Below, in pieces: positions 34,366 through 44,668 of a stretch of 64,000 bases of DNA. Source of the DNA: Bacteroides cellulosilyticus (GTDB lineage: Bacteria; Bacteroidota; Bacteroidia; Bacteroidales; Bacteroidaceae); the NCBI RefSeq assembly GCF_020091405.1, contig NZ_CP081903.1:5952501-6016500 (forward strand), in the 5' to 3' direction. Below the pieces are notes generated by a model. That model did not search any database, had not been told where the DNA came from, and was given only the letters and a program-made list of their open reading frames with translations. The position numbers were made by a program, and so were the translations under genes. Position 1 is the stretch's first letter; every line of letters begins with the position of its first letter.

Positions 34366-37300
34366 ATGAAAACACTATTATCCATCTTATTCCTTTTCTT
34401 TGCAACCTACGGATACAGTCAATCAGAGAAACTATTTACGGTAGACCGTGAATTATCAAACAGCAATATCAATCAAATCTATCAAGCTAAAGACGGAGTC
34501 ATCTGGATAGCCACCGAAGACGGACTTAATCGTTACGACGGCGCCAAGTTCAGTGTGTACAAACATAAAGAAGGAAATGACAGTTCATTAGTGGATAACA
34601 ATGTACGGATACTCTTTGAAGACAGCAAAGGGAACTTCCTGGTAGGCACACAACGCGGGCTACAACTTTACGACCCTGCAACAGACCTCTTTAAAGAAAT
34701 CCCTATTCTGTACCAAACAGGAATAAACATGAGTGCACATATCAGTACGATCCTGGAGCGTAAGAATGGAAAGTTATTAATAGGTACTTCCGGTCATGGC
34801 ATTTACTCATTAACATTAGGAGGAACAGAGCCTCTTATCAAAGAGGCACAACTGCCGGTTCCCAGTTTTTTCATCACCTATCTATTCGAAGACCAAAACG
34901 AAAACCTATGGGTTTCTACAGAAGGAAAGGGGTTATACCGTATTGATACATCAGGTCAAATATATCACTATTTCATCGGAAAAGAGAATGCCTGGAATAT
35001 AGTCACTTCTATTTGCCTGGATGAAAAAGGGAATATCTATGCCAGTAACATAAACAAAGGAATATTCATCTACGACCAGCAGAAAGATACTTTTACCCCT
35101 ATCTCCTGCCCGATACTTCCCGCCCTGCCTATCAATACAATATACGCTGCCGGGCAAGGAAAAATCTATATCGGAACCATAGGTTACGGCATCAAAGTAT
35201 ATGATATATACACACAGAAAATAAAGGAAAGCGAGTTCAGTTTCAGTACTTTCGATTTCAGCAAAGCCGATGTACATGCCATCACAAAGGACCGAGCAGG
35301 CAACTTATGGCTGGGTATCAACGGCAAAGGAGTTATGCTTCTTCCGGCTACAACAAACCAATTCAAGTACATGGGCTACAAATCTGTAACAACCAATAAA
35401 ATAGGTTCTAACAGTATAAAAGCAGTATGCAAAGATAATGAAGGGACTTTATGGCTCGGAACAGCAAATGACGGTATATATGGTATAAAAGGAAAGAATA
35501 AACCTTCCCTGCATTTTGAGCACAAAGAAACCTCCAATTCTGTGCCATCCACAATCAACCACATTCACCAGACAGCAGACGGCAGATTGTGGCTGGCTTC
35601 GCCTTTGGAAGGGCTGGCAGAGATGGACCCCAAGACCGGCCTGTGCCGATACTATAAATTACAGGACCATCATCAAAATGAAGTAAAAAATATATCGTAT
35701 CTGACATCAGACAAGAACGGTGAACGATTGTGGGTGGCCGTTATGGGCGGAGGCGTATTTTACATCGATCTAAAAACCGGAAAAGTCAACAGATGCGATA
35801 CTTTTGAAAGCGGAAAAGAATATCAGGAGAATTACAATGTACTCCACAACCGTTGGGTAGCCTCATTGCTGTACACCCGCAACAATAAGTTATATATCGG
35901 CACCTACGATGGCTTAGGATGTCTGGACGTACCCACAATGAACTTCGCCTCAACCTATGGGAAAAACAGGATATTCAGTGGCAGTATCATACTGACCCTC
36001 TTCGAGGATGAACAAGGCGACATCTGGGCAGGTACCACCAAAGGACTCATTCATATAGACGGAAAAAATGGAAGCTCTAAAACTTATACTACACACGATG
36101 GATTGCCCAATAATACCATTTGTGCCATTCAAGGAAACAAACAACATGGATTATGGATAAGCACCAATTACGGTATCACAAACATGGACCCGGAAACAGG
36201 TACCTTTATCAACTACTATGCAGGCAATGGGTTACAAGGAAATGAATTCAGCAAAAATGCCGCCTGTACAGATAAAGATGGATATCTCATCTTTGGAGGT
36301 ATCAATGGTATCACCTTTTTCCGACCAGCAGAAATCACTACAGAAGTCAAAAAGCCCGAGGTTAGAATTGCCGACTTTTACATCCATAACAAAGCTGTAA
36401 AGAAAGGTACACGTTCCGGTAACCACGAAGTTATAGAAACAGCAGTACAGGAAGCCAGCCGATTCCGTTTATGTCATAGAGACAACTCGTTCAGCATCGA
36501 ATTCTCAGCCATGGAATTCTATAATCCGGAACGGATCACCTATCTTTATTCCATGAATGGAGCAACCTGGATGGCATTAGCTCCGGGCGTCAACAGAGTT
36601 TCTTTCAGTGATCTGGCACCGGGTACTTATCACTTCAGGATGAAAGCCAAAGACTATACAGCCTACTCGGAAGAGAAAGAAATCATCATCCAGATAGATC
36701 CGGCATGGTGGGCATCAGGTTGGGCCAAATTAATATACATCTTATTGACATTATCAATCATCGGATTCATTGTGATGCAAGTGCATCATCGTTACCGTAT
36801 GCATCAAAAGATGTTGCAGCACATCCATGCCGAGCAAATTAACGAAGCAAAGTTACAGTTCTTTATTAATATCTCTCACGAAATACGAACTCCGATGTCG
36901 CTTATCATCAGTCCCTTGCAACAATTGATGGCAAAAGATAAGGATGCAGAATGTAGAAAGCTCTACAGTACTATACAACGGAATGCCGAGCGCATCCTGC
37001 AATTGGTAAACCAATTAATGGATATCCGAAAAATAGACAAAGGACAAATGTCCCTCATGTTTAAAAAGGCTGAAATAGTTAGTTTCACCCGTGACCTGTT
37101 AGAAACCTTCGAACAACAGACAAGGGTAAAGAAACTCGACTTAAAATTCCACACCTCTGCTCCTGAAATAGAAATGTGGATAGATCCTAAGAACTTTGAC
37201 AAGATCATCCTGAACCTACTGTCGAATGCTTGTAAGTTCACACCTGAAAACGGACAAGTGGAAATCAGCCTCAGCACAGGTGAGGATACTCACCTTCCCA

Positions 37301-38493
37301 AAAATGCACCTCTGCGCCGATATGTTGAGTTCACAGTTGCGGACAGTGGTATCGGCATTGCTTCCACTGAGCGGGAACATATATTCGAGCGATTCTACCA
37401 GATACGCAACAGTCAGAACAACTCAAATATAGGAACAGGTATCGGGCTTCATCTTACACGCTCTTTAGTGGAGCTGCATTACGGAAATATTCACGTAGAG
37501 GACAATGGCGAAGGCAAACCGGGCTCCCGGTTTATCATACGGCTACCGCTAGGAAAGGGACATTTGAAAAAGGAAGAAATAGAAGAAACAACGGCCGCCG
37601 ACACCATAATAAATATCCCGACGGCAGAACCGGCTACCATAGCTTCCCCGCTGCCTTATGATGACGATGAAGAAGCCAACGGCAAAGTCCGTGCCCGCAG
37701 TCGTCGCCATGTGCTTGTGGTAGAAGACGATGAAGAGATTCGCCACTACATCTGCCGCGAACTGAGCAATGACTTTTACATGACCGAATGCAGTAACGGA
37801 AAAGAAGCGTTAGCATCGATATTATCCCATACGCCTGATCTGATAATCAGCGATGTGATGATGCCTGAAATGGACGGACTGACACTCTGCCGCAAGATAC
37901 GACAGAATGTGAACATCAACTATCTACCCATCATCCTGCTTACCGCCCGTACCAGCGAGGAGGACAATCTGGAAGGGTTGGATACCGGTGCCGATGCTTA
38001 TCTGATGAAACCATTCAGCATTGAGTTGCTGAGAAAAACTGTCTTAAACCTCATCCGCCGCCGGGAACAATTGCGTAATGCTTTCAGTGGCCGTCAGAAT
38101 CAGGAGGAACAAATCTCAATCCCAGAAGTAAAATCTCCCGATGACCGGCTTATGGAACGTGTCATGCGCGTTATCAATGAGAATTTAGGCAATCCGGCAT
38201 TAACTGTCGAAATGATCAGTACGGAAGTAGGTATCAGCCGTGTACATCTGCATCGCAAGCTCAAAGAACTCACGAATCAGACTACACAACAACTCATTCG
38301 TAACTTGCGTCTGAAGCAGGCAGCCACCCTGTTGGCCGACAAGCGGCATAGTATAACAGAAGTAGCTACATTAACCGGTTTTACGCATCCCACTTACTTC
38401 GCCACGGCATTCCGCGAAATGTATGGCATATCACCATCAGAGTATATGGAACGCCATATAGGGCAGGATAAAACGAAAGATGGCATCTTTTGA
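34366..38493 (+). CDS. Hybrid two-component system regulator (HTCS), probable xylan sensor
   Basis: 1375 codons from the ATG at 34366, chosen because it starts a signal peptide (MKTLLSILFLFFATYGYSQS) and follows a good promoter. Order of domains: periplasmic propeller repeats (about 25-700; repeated DGVIWIATEDGLNRYDG-type units), Y_Y_Y domain (about 710-785), one membrane helix (about 789-807), HisKA with His838 in NISHEIRTP, HATPase, receiver with phospho-acceptor Asp1163 in LIISDVMMPEMDG, and an AraC-type DNA-binding domain (about 1262-1365). Such fused regulators sense oligosaccharides in the periplasm and activate adjacent polysaccharide loci. The nearby GH115, xus cluster and GH30 genes point to xylan. 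Confidence 0.95.
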   Translation: MKTLLSILFLFFATYGYSQSEKLFTVDRELSNSNINQIYQAKDGVIWIATEDGLNRYDGAKFSVYKHKEGNDSSLVDNNVRILFEDSKGNFLVGTQRGLQLYDPATDLFKEIPILYQTGINMSAHISTILERKNGKLLIGTSGHGIYSLTLGGTEPLIKEAQLPVPSFFITYLFEDQNENLWVSTEGKGLYRIDTSGQIYHYFIGKENAWNIVTSICLDEKGNIYASNINKGIFIYDQQKDTFTPISCPILPALPINTIYAAGQGKIYIGTIGYGIKVYDIYTQKIKESEFSFSTFDFSKADVHAITKDRAGNLWLGINGKGVMLLPATTNQFKYMGYKSVTTNKIGSNSIKAVCKDNEGTLWLGTANDGIYGIKGKNKPSLHFEHKETSNSVPSTINHIHQTADGRLWLASPLEGLAEMDPKTGLCRYYKLQDHHQNEVKNISYLTSDKNGERLWVAVMGGGVFYIDLKTGKVNRCDTFESGKEYQENYNVLHNRWVASLLYTRNNKLYIGTYDGLGCLDVPTMNFASTYGKNRIFSGSIILTLFEDEQGDIWAGTTKGLIHIDGKNGSSKTYTTHDGLPNNTICAIQGNKQHGLWISTNYGITNMDPETGTFINYYAGNGLQGNEFSKNAACTDKDGYLIFGGINGITFFRPAEITTEVKKPEVRIADFYIHNKAVKKGTRSGNHEVIETAVQEASRFRLCHRDNSFSIEFSAMEFYNPERITYLYSMNGATWMALAPGVNRVSFSDLAPGTYHFRMKAKDYTAYSEEKEIIIQIDPAWWASGWAKLIYILLTLSIIGFIVMQVHHRYRMHQKMLQHIHAEQINEAKLQFFINISHEIRTPMSLIISPLQQLMAKDKDAECRKLYSTIQRNAERILQLVNQLMDIRKIDKGQMSLMFKKAEIVSFTRDLLETFEQQTRVKKLDLKFHTSAPEIEMWIDPKNFDKIILNLLSNACKFTPENGQVEISLSTGEDTHLPKNAPLRRYVEFTVADSGIGIASTEREHIFERFYQIRNSQNNSNIGTGIGLHLTRSLVELHYGNIHVEDNGEGKPGSRFIIRLPLGKGHLKKEEIEETTAADTIINIPTAEPATIASPLPYDDDEEANGKVRARSRRHVLVVEDDEEIRHYICRELSNDFYMTECSNGKEALASILSHTPDLIISDVMMPEMDGLTLCRKIRQNVNINYLPIILLTARTSEEDNLEGLDTGADAYLMKPFSIELLRKTVLNLIRRREQLRNAFSGRQNQEEQISIPEVKSPDDRLMERVMRVINENLGNPALTVEMISTEVGISRVHLHRKLKELTNQTTQQLIRNLRLKQAATLLADKRHSITEVATLTGFTHPTYFATAFREMYGISPSEYMERHIGQDKTKDGIF

Positions 38494-38556
38494 TATGAAA
38501 GATGCCAACTTATGCAACAAGAGATGCCAACTTTTGATAAAAAAGATGGCATCTTT
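38476..38556. repeat. Cluster of AAAGATGGCATCTTT-type inverted and direct repeats
   Basis: The 15-base near-palindrome AAAGATGGCATCTTT occurs at 38476-38490 and again at 38542-38556. Between them are two half copies reading AGATGCCAACTT (38500-38511 and 38522-38533). The first full copy covers the last codons of the HTCS gene. Confidence 0.7.
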
Positions 38557-38558
38557 TA
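38522..38558. terminator. Probable terminator between the convergent HTCS and GH115 genes
   Basis: AGATGCCA (38522-38529) pairs with TGGCATCT (38547-38554), followed by TTTTAC. It is built from the repeat cluster and can act on either strand. Confidence 0.6.
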
Positions 38559-38563
38559 CATAG

Positions 38564-41140
38564 CTATTTTAAAGTTCTTGTCCGAGGGCTTTCCGTTAGG
38601 TTAAGCCTACCGGGCATATCGCCTCCGCAATCTACTATGATCTTATGCAATACTATCGCCGGACTGAGAGGGCGAATAGTCAGAGTATGTACCCCGGCCT
38701 CCAGAGTGACATCAGGAAAAGTTACTTTTGACTCTATCACCCGTGCCGCTCCCGCAGGATACATTTTTGAATAACAGTTGGCCCAAGTCAGGTCTGAATT
38801 GTAATTCACGATTTGTTCTTCACCGTCATCTAAACGAATGGCATAACTATGCCCTCCCTTAATAAAAGGCAAGGTACTATCCAATATCAGGCGTACACGC
38901 ACACCGGACAAGTCAGACTTTAATCGCATTTGATAGATCAACGAAGCACCGGATACCGGCTTGGTATATGGCATCAAAGAAAGTCCGGAGAGTGTACGTC
39001 CCAAGTCCGGTATAACAGTCCATTGTGTACCTGGTTCCTGAACGGATGTAGCAAAACGCTCCGCTTCCATTACCACTACACCACTGTTCTCTTCGTATTC
39101 ATAACCACCCATTGCCATATTTCCGTTCTGGGAAGCATCCACACGGGTTACTTTCGGCATTATATTTCCTCCTTTCGGTTCATCCCATGAAGTATAGCCT
39201 ATATGGGTCTGATCCATCATGTGTTTCCATTTGCCACCGGCAATATTATTATTATAATCGGCGCATAGCTCCGCATCTCTCAGGAAGCAATACTCCACAC
39301 GATCCGCCCAGGCATTGGCACGTACATCATTTTCAGCAACCAACTGCCGGTTCATGGCGGTAGCACAGTACATTTCATAAAGATTGGCCATAGCCTGCAC
39401 AGGGAATAATATCAGCTCCTTATAAGCATCGCGCCTATTCTCCGGCAGCAAAGCAAACTGACGGACAGCATGTGCTTCCAATGCCAGAAACTCATCGGCC
39501 ACAGCTTTAAATTCACCACTTTGCAAATTATAGGTTTTGTGATCTAACATCTCTGCCGTCACACGAGCGCAATACTTACAATAAAGATTTAAAATTCGTG
39601 CAGCTTCGTCAGCATATTCATTGCCAAATTGCTGGCGGCAAAATTCTCTTGTATAATCCATCAGATTACCCGCATTAAAAGCATCAGGATTCCATGCCAT
39701 TTTCAAGAAGAAATCCGTAGGAAACTCATTCGGTTTCAAATCACCTACATTCAATATCCACATCTTATCCACACCATAAGCATACGTCAGATAAAGTTGT
39801 TCCCACATATGCTGGATTTGAGTCATATTCAACCACTGATAAGCACGCGGAGCACCATGCAAATCCACATGATAGTACATGCCATAACCACCGGGATGAC
39901 GTTTAACACCCGGCTCGGGCAGACGGCGAACATCTCCCCAATTGTCATCACATAACAGAATTATTACATCATCCGGTATCTGCATACCTTGATCGTAATA
40001 TTCCAGTACCTCACTATAAAGCGCCCATAATTGTGGAGTCTTAGAAGCAGATTTTCCCGTAACCTCGGCTATGATACGACGCTGTTCTTTCACTATATTT
40101 TCCAACAGTTTTGTATCCGTATCAGGTCCCATCGGCGCATCACCGTCACCACGCATCGCAATGGTCACCACTTCTTCTTTACCCCGCATACGCTCTATAC
40201 CTTCACGGAAAAAGCGGTTGATACCATCTTTGTTTGTCTGATAGTTCCAGGCTCCATACACTTTACGATTGCGAGCATACTCCTGATGGTTACGCGCCAT
40301 AGGCTCATGGTGGGAAGTACCGATTATGATCCCCATCTCATCAGCCAATGGACTGTTCATGGGATCATCCGCATAGAAAGCAGCACTCCACATAGCAGGC
40401 CATAGGAAGTTGGCTTTCAGGCGAAGCAGTAATTCATACACATGCACGTACATTTTACTATTGAAGCCACCATAACGTTCCGTGGTCCAACCTCCCATGC
40501 AAGGCCATTCATCATTAATAAAAATACCGCGATACTTCACTGCCGGTTCTCCGTCGGTATATACACCTTTTTTAATATAGAGTTCCTCATGCCGTTCCGC
40601 CGGAACATCCGCCCACCAATACCAGGGAGACACCCCTATCTGACGAGATAACTCATAAACTCCATAGATAGTTCCACGCTTATCGCTACCAGCAATTAAC
40701 AACACTTCACCCGGTATTCCTTCCACCGGATCTTTTACTGTGGTGATTATAAACTTCTCATTCATGCCTTTCAACTCGCGGGCATCCAGTTTCTTCGATT
40801 TCACCAATTGCTTTATGAATGGAGACTCGTCAAAAGAACCAATAAGAATACGTACATTTTGCCCATCCGTACTTCCCTTCCGTTTTGCATCGGTCACTAA
40901 TGCAGGACGTATATCGGCCACTTTATAAAAATCCTCCTGTAAATTATGTACAGCCGTTAATACTCCTTTATGTTCCTCATCAGCACATAAAATACTGAAA
41001 CTCCTTTGTTGAGATGTTACAAGCTCCAACGTACCTTCTTCCCGAATGAAAGAGACAAACTTATCCGCCGCTTGCAGTGCCGAAGCCAGAGTGAGACAAA
41101 GTTGCAGGCAGACAATCCGTGTTTTTAATGATATTCTCAT
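38564..41140 (-). CDS. GH115 alpha-glucuronidase, exported
   Basis: 858 codons from the ATG at 41140 (an ATG directly before it at 41143 is equally possible); the signal peptide ends LTLASALQA. The N-terminal alpha/beta domain (ILCADEEHKGVLTAVHNLQEDF, VLLIAGSDKRGTIYGVYELSRQIGVSPWYWWADVP) and central barrel (YRGIFINDEWPCMGGW, FLWPAMWSAAFYADDP, TIAMRGDGDAPMGP, LLCDDNWGDVRRLPEP) are typical of GH115. The C-terminal part is the GH115 C domain (EAERFATSVQEPGTQW to HKIIVDCGGD). The enzyme removes 4-O-methyl-glucuronic acid side chains from xylan. It is divergent from the xus operon, with its own promoter. Confidence 0.93.
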   Translation of the reverse strand: MRISLKTRIVCLQLCLTLASALQAADKFVSFIREEGTLELVTSQQRSFSILCADEEHKGVLTAVHNLQEDFYKVADIRPALVTDAKRKGSTDGQNVRILIGSFDESPFIKQLVKSKKLDARELKGMNEKFIITTVKDPVEGIPGEVLLIAGSDKRGTIYGVYELSRQIGVSPWYWWADVPAERHEELYIKKGVYTDGEPAVKYRGIFINDEWPCMGGWTTERYGGFNSKMYVHVYELLLRLKANFLWPAMWSAAFYADDPMNSPLADEMGIIIGTSHHEPMARNHQEYARNRKVYGAWNYQTNKDGINRFFREGIERMRGKEEVVTIAMRGDGDAPMGPDTDTKLLENIVKEQRRIIAEVTGKSASKTPQLWALYSEVLEYYDQGMQIPDDVIILLCDDNWGDVRRLPEPGVKRHPGGYGMYYHVDLHGAPRAYQWLNMTQIQHMWEQLYLTYAYGVDKMWILNVGDLKPNEFPTDFFLKMAWNPDAFNAGNLMDYTREFCRQQFGNEYADEAARILNLYCKYCARVTAEMLDHKTYNLQSGEFKAVADEFLALEAHAVRQFALLPENRRDAYKELILFPVQAMANLYEMYCATAMNRQLVAENDVRANAWADRVEYCFLRDAELCADYNNNIAGGKWKHMMDQTHIGYTSWDEPKGGNIMPKVTRVDASQNGNMAMGGYEYEENSGVVVMEAERFATSVQEPGTQWTVIPDLGRTLSGLSLMPYTKPVSGASLIYQMRLKSDLSGVRVRLILDSTLPFIKGGHSYAIRLDDGEEQIVNYNSDLTWANCYSKMYPAGAARVIESKVTFPDVTLEAGVHTLTIRPLSPAIVLHKIIVDCGGDMPGRLNLTESPRTRTLK

Positions 41141-41176
41141 CATGTAGAAATAAATTAGATTAATAATACTGTGAAA

Positions 41177-41208
41177 CAAAGGTACACGCCCTCCAGAAGC
41201 CTGCCAAA
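41177..41208 (-). promoter_or_regulatory. Promoter of GH115 gene
   Basis: On the minus strand TTTG (41208-41205), a 20-bp spacer and TACCTTTG (41184-41177). Ideal spacing; 37 bp before the start codon. Confidence 0.7.
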
Positions 41209-41362
41209 GATCACTGTTACAGATACTTTCAAGCATATTACGAATTAAAAGAATAAGACTGTGTTACATCAATTAAAGTCTATGATACACCCCTAATATA
41301 GAATGCAACATCAGTTAATCTTTCTGCAATAGCAACATATTTATTACTATTATTATACTTCC

Positions 41363-41370
41363 TACTTTTG
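41363..41370 (+). promoter_or_regulatory. -7 element of the xylan (xus) operon
   Basis: TACTTTTG matches TAnnTTTG. No -33 element is seen at the right distance, as is common for activator-dependent operons. The resulting leader would be about 130 nt. Confidence 0.55.
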
Positions 41371-41427
41371 CTTCGGGAACAAAAAGGTTCTTTATCATTA
41401 TTTATTAATCTTAAAACTAAAAGAATT

Positions 41428-41454
41428 ATGGAAAGCATGTATGACAACAGTTAA
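41428..41454 (+). other. Possible 8-codon leader ORF upstream of xusA
   Basis: ATG to TAA encoding MESMYDNS in the xus leader. The sequence AAAAGAA just upstream is a weak ribosome site. Expression is unproven. Confidence 0.25.
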
Positions 41455-41505
41455 TCCTGGCTTTATGACATCAGAGAAAACATAGTTATTAACTATCTTA
41501 AACTA

Positions 41506-44500
41506 ATGGTAATGAAAAATGTAAAAAAGAAAATTCAAAGGATTCCTTACTTGTTTCTTTTGATGCTTTTTAGCTGCCTGACAGCTTCGGCACAACAAGG
41601 AATAACAGTGAAAGGAACAGTCGTGGACGACAATGGCGAGACTATAATTGGAGCCTCGGTAGTTGTAAAAGGAAATAATTCAATAGGTACGATCTCAGAT
41701 ATAGACGGTAATTTTGTATTGACCGTGCCCAATGAAAAGTCAGTTCTTGTCGTTTCGTTTGTAGGTATGGAGCCGCAGGAAGTGAAGGCTTCTTCAAAAG
41801 GGACAATCAAAGTAGTTCTGAAAGATGATACACAGCTACTGGACGAAGTTGTAGTAGTAGGTTACGGACAGCAAAAGAAAGCGTCGGTGGTAGGAGCCAT
41901 TACACAGACTTCCGGAAAAACGCTGGAGCGGGCTGGAGTAAGCAATTTAGGAGCTGCCTTAACGGGTAACCTTCCGGGAGTCATTACTTCCAGTTCTACC
42001 GGTATGCCCGGTGCGGAAGACCCGAAGATTATTATCCGCACACAGAGCTCGTGGAATAATAGCGAACCCCTGGTACTGGTAGACGGCATCGAACGTGAAA
42101 TGAGTTCAGTAGACATCTCCTCGGTGGAGAACATTTCTGTATTGAAAGATGCATCCGCTACTGCTGTTTATGGTGTGAAAGGTGCTAATGGAGTAATCCT
42201 TATCACTACCAAACGCGGTAAGGAAGGAAAAGCCAACGTACAGATCAAGGCCAATATGACAGCTAAAGTAGTATCAAAACTCCCTGAAAAGTATGATGCT
42301 TATGACACATTCTACTTGATGAATAACTCCATTGAGCGCGAAGCTTGTCTCAATCCTGCCGGATGGGCAAACTACACACCGGCAGCCATCATCGATAAGT
42401 ATCGTCATCCGGCCAATGCCGAAGAGTGGGACCGCTATCCTAATGTGGATTGGGAGGATGAGCTTTTCAAGAAAGTTGCTATGTCCTATAATACCAGCGT
42501 CAACGTATCAGGTGGCACTAAAGTTGTAAATTACTTCGCAGCTGTAGATTTCGTAAACGAAGGTGACTTATTCAAGAGCTTTGAAAACGGACGTGGTTAC
42601 AACTCCGGCTTTGGCTATAACCGCATCAACGTACGCAGCAACCTGGACTTCCATTTGACAAAAACGACCAAATTCTCTACCAACCTGTTTGGTTCGAATG
42701 CACAACGTCAGCTGCCTTGGGATATGAGCGACAATGACACCGGTTTCTGGAACTCAGCTTATAAATCCGCTCCCGACGCCATGCGTCCCGTCTACTCCAA
42801 TGGTATGTGGGGATGGTATGCGCCGCGTGATGCCGATGTACCCAACTCAGCCTATTTCCTGGCTGTAGGCGGTAAAGAGAAACGCACCACCACCAAAATG
42901 ACTACTGACTTCATTTTGGAGCAGGACCTGGCTATGCTGACCAAAGGACTGAGATTCAAGGCGAACTTCTCTATGGACTACACTTTTGCGGAGAACAAAC
43001 GCGGCCTCAGTGACCAGTACAACGATGCACAACGCATCTGGGTGGATCCGGATACAGGCAATATCTCCTATAAATATGACCCTGATACAGGAACAGGACT
43101 CGACAAAGTCACTAATCCGATCTATTGGTTACAACAATCCGGTAGTGCAAACATTGGAGCCACTTATCGCAAACTATACTACTCCATGCAGTTTGACTAT
43201 GCCCGCACCTTCGGCAAGCATGAAGTGACCGGTCTTGGCCTTTTCAGCCGATTAAAAGAGGCACAGGGAAGTGTGTTCCCCATCTATCGGGAAGACTGGG
43301 TATTCCGTTTTACCTATAACTACGCCATGCGCTATTTCTTCGAGGCGAATGGTGCTTATAACGGTTCCGAAAAGTTCGGTCCTGATTATCGTTTCGCCTT
43401 CTTCCCCTCCCTCTCACTGGGTTGGATGATCAGTGAAGAGAGTTTCATGAAAAAACTGAAATTCGTCGATATGTTAAAGCTTCGCGCTTCTTGGGGACGA
43501 GTAGGTGATGATGCCGTGGTCGCTCCGTGGCAGAGATTTACAGCTGGTCGTTTCTTATACAAAGATCAGTTGAGTTATGGTGGTAACACTGTCATGGGTA
43601 GCATCAATCCGGACAACTCTCCTTATACTCACTGGAAAATCTCTTCTCTGGGTAACCCGGATGTCTCTTGGGAAACTGTAGAGAAACGTAATATTGGTTT
43701 AGACTACGCTTTCTTTAATGGACTGATAGCAGGTTCAGTAGATGTATTCAACGATACCCGTACGGACATTATAATTAGCGGTGACAGCCGTGCCATTCCG
43801 TCTTATTTTGGTACAACGGCTCCCCGAACCAATTTAGGTAAAGTCAACAGCCACGGCTATGAATTGGAATTACGTTTGAATCATGTATTCAACAATGGTC
43901 TACGTGCCTGGCTGAACACCAGTATGACTCACGCCATCAATGAAATCAAGTTCAGAGATGACGCTCCCTTGCTACCTGCTTATCAGAAGGGAGCCGGACA
44001 TACAATTAACCAAGTATATTCATATATCGACCATGGGAATCTGGCTACCTGGGACGATGTGATAGGTAGTAGTAATTGGACAACCGGAAATGACATGAAG
44101 TTACCGGGCGACTACAATATTATAGACTTCAACGGTGACGGTATAGTTGACAACGACGACCGTGCTCCTTATCAGTATGCCAGTACACCACAGAACACCT
44201 ATAATGCCTCTCTCGGTTTTGAGTGGAAAGGGTTCAGTTGCTTTGCCCAATTCTATGGCGTAACCAATGTAACCCGTGAAGTCAATTTCCCGACATTCCG
44301 TTCTACAGCCCACGTAGCTTATGCAGAAGGTTCATACTGGACACCGGGAGGTAATGCCACCCTACCCACTCCACGCTGGGGGACTACTGTAGACGCAGCT
44401 GCTACCGGAACACGTTACTGGTATGATGGTGCTTACCTTCGTCTGAAGAATGTTGAATTATCCTATACATTCAAGAACAATTGGCTGAAGAAAATGGGCA

Positions 44501-44652
44501 TCAATTCCTGCCGTCTCTACTTGAACGGCGACAATCTCTACATGTGGACCGACATGCCGGATGACCGTGAAGCCAACTACGGTACAGGCTCTTCGGACGG
44601 TGCCTACCCTACGGTACGCCGCTTCAATTTTGGTATCGACATAACCTTATAA
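41506..44652 (+). CDS. xusA: SusC-like TonB-dependent receptor, first pair (XusA-like)
   Basis: 1048 codons (a second in-frame ATG lies at 41512). Signal peptide ends FSCLTASAQQ. Next is the carboxypeptidase-D-like regulatory domain (ITVKGTVVDDNGETIIGASVVVKG to about residue 110), the TonB box DEVVVVGYG, a plug domain with LVLVDGIEREMSSVD and VLKDASATAVYGVKGANGVILITTKRG, and a 22-strand barrel ending FNFGIDITL. It imports oligosaccharides through the outer membrane together with the SusD partner downstream. The gene order matches the conserved xus xylan cluster, hence the symbol; the substrate is inferred from the enzymes in the locus. Confidence 0.92.
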   Translation: MVMKNVKKKIQRIPYLFLLMLFSCLTASAQQGITVKGTVVDDNGETIIGASVVVKGNNSIGTISDIDGNFVLTVPNEKSVLVVSFVGMEPQEVKASSKGTIKVVLKDDTQLLDEVVVVGYGQQKKASVVGAITQTSGKTLERAGVSNLGAALTGNLPGVITSSSTGMPGAEDPKIIIRTQSSWNNSEPLVLVDGIEREMSSVDISSVENISVLKDASATAVYGVKGANGVILITTKRGKEGKANVQIKANMTAKVVSKLPEKYDAYDTFYLMNNSIEREACLNPAGWANYTPAAIIDKYRHPANAEEWDRYPNVDWEDELFKKVAMSYNTSVNVSGGTKVVNYFAAVDFVNEGDLFKSFENGRGYNSGFGYNRINVRSNLDFHLTKTTKFSTNLFGSNAQRQLPWDMSDNDTGFWNSAYKSAPDAMRPVYSNGMWGWYAPRDADVPNSAYFLAVGGKEKRTTTKMTTDFILEQDLAMLTKGLRFKANFSMDYTFAENKRGLSDQYNDAQRIWVDPDTGNISYKYDPDTGTGLDKVTNPIYWLQQSGSANIGATYRKLYYSMQFDYARTFGKHEVTGLGLFSRLKEAQGSVFPIYREDWVFRFTYNYAMRYFFEANGAYNGSEKFGPDYRFAFFPSLSLGWMISEESFMKKLKFVDMLKLRASWGRVGDDAVVAPWQRFTAGRFLYKDQLSYGGNTVMGSINPDNSPYTHWKISSLGNPDVSWETVEKRNIGLDYAFFNGLIAGSVDVFNDTRTDIIISGDSRAIPSYFGTTAPRTNLGKVNSHGYELELRLNHVFNNGLRAWLNTSMTHAINEIKFRDDAPLLPAYQKGAGHTINQVYSYIDHGNLATWDDVIGSSNWTTGNDMKLPGDYNIIDFNGDGIVDNDDRAPYQYASTPQNTYNASLGFEWKGFSCFAQFYGVTNVTREVNFPTFRSTAHVAYAEGSYWTPGGNATLPTPRWGTTVDAAATGTRYWYDGAYLRLKNVELSYTFKNNWLKKMGINSCRLYLNGDNLYMWTDMPDDREANYGTGSSDGAYPTVRRFNFGIDITL

Positions 44653-44668
44653 TAACGAAGAGATAATT

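Larger units (their letters stand above)
41141..41505. other. Divergent control region between GH115 and xusA genes
   Basis: 365 bp without a gene except a possible 8-codon leader frame. It carries a minus-strand promoter for GH115, a plus-strand -7 element for the xus operon, and two near-identical direct repeats ACATCAATTAA (41266-41276) and ACATCAGTTAA (41308-41318), 42 bp apart. These repeats are candidate HTCS sites (inference). Confidence 0.55.
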
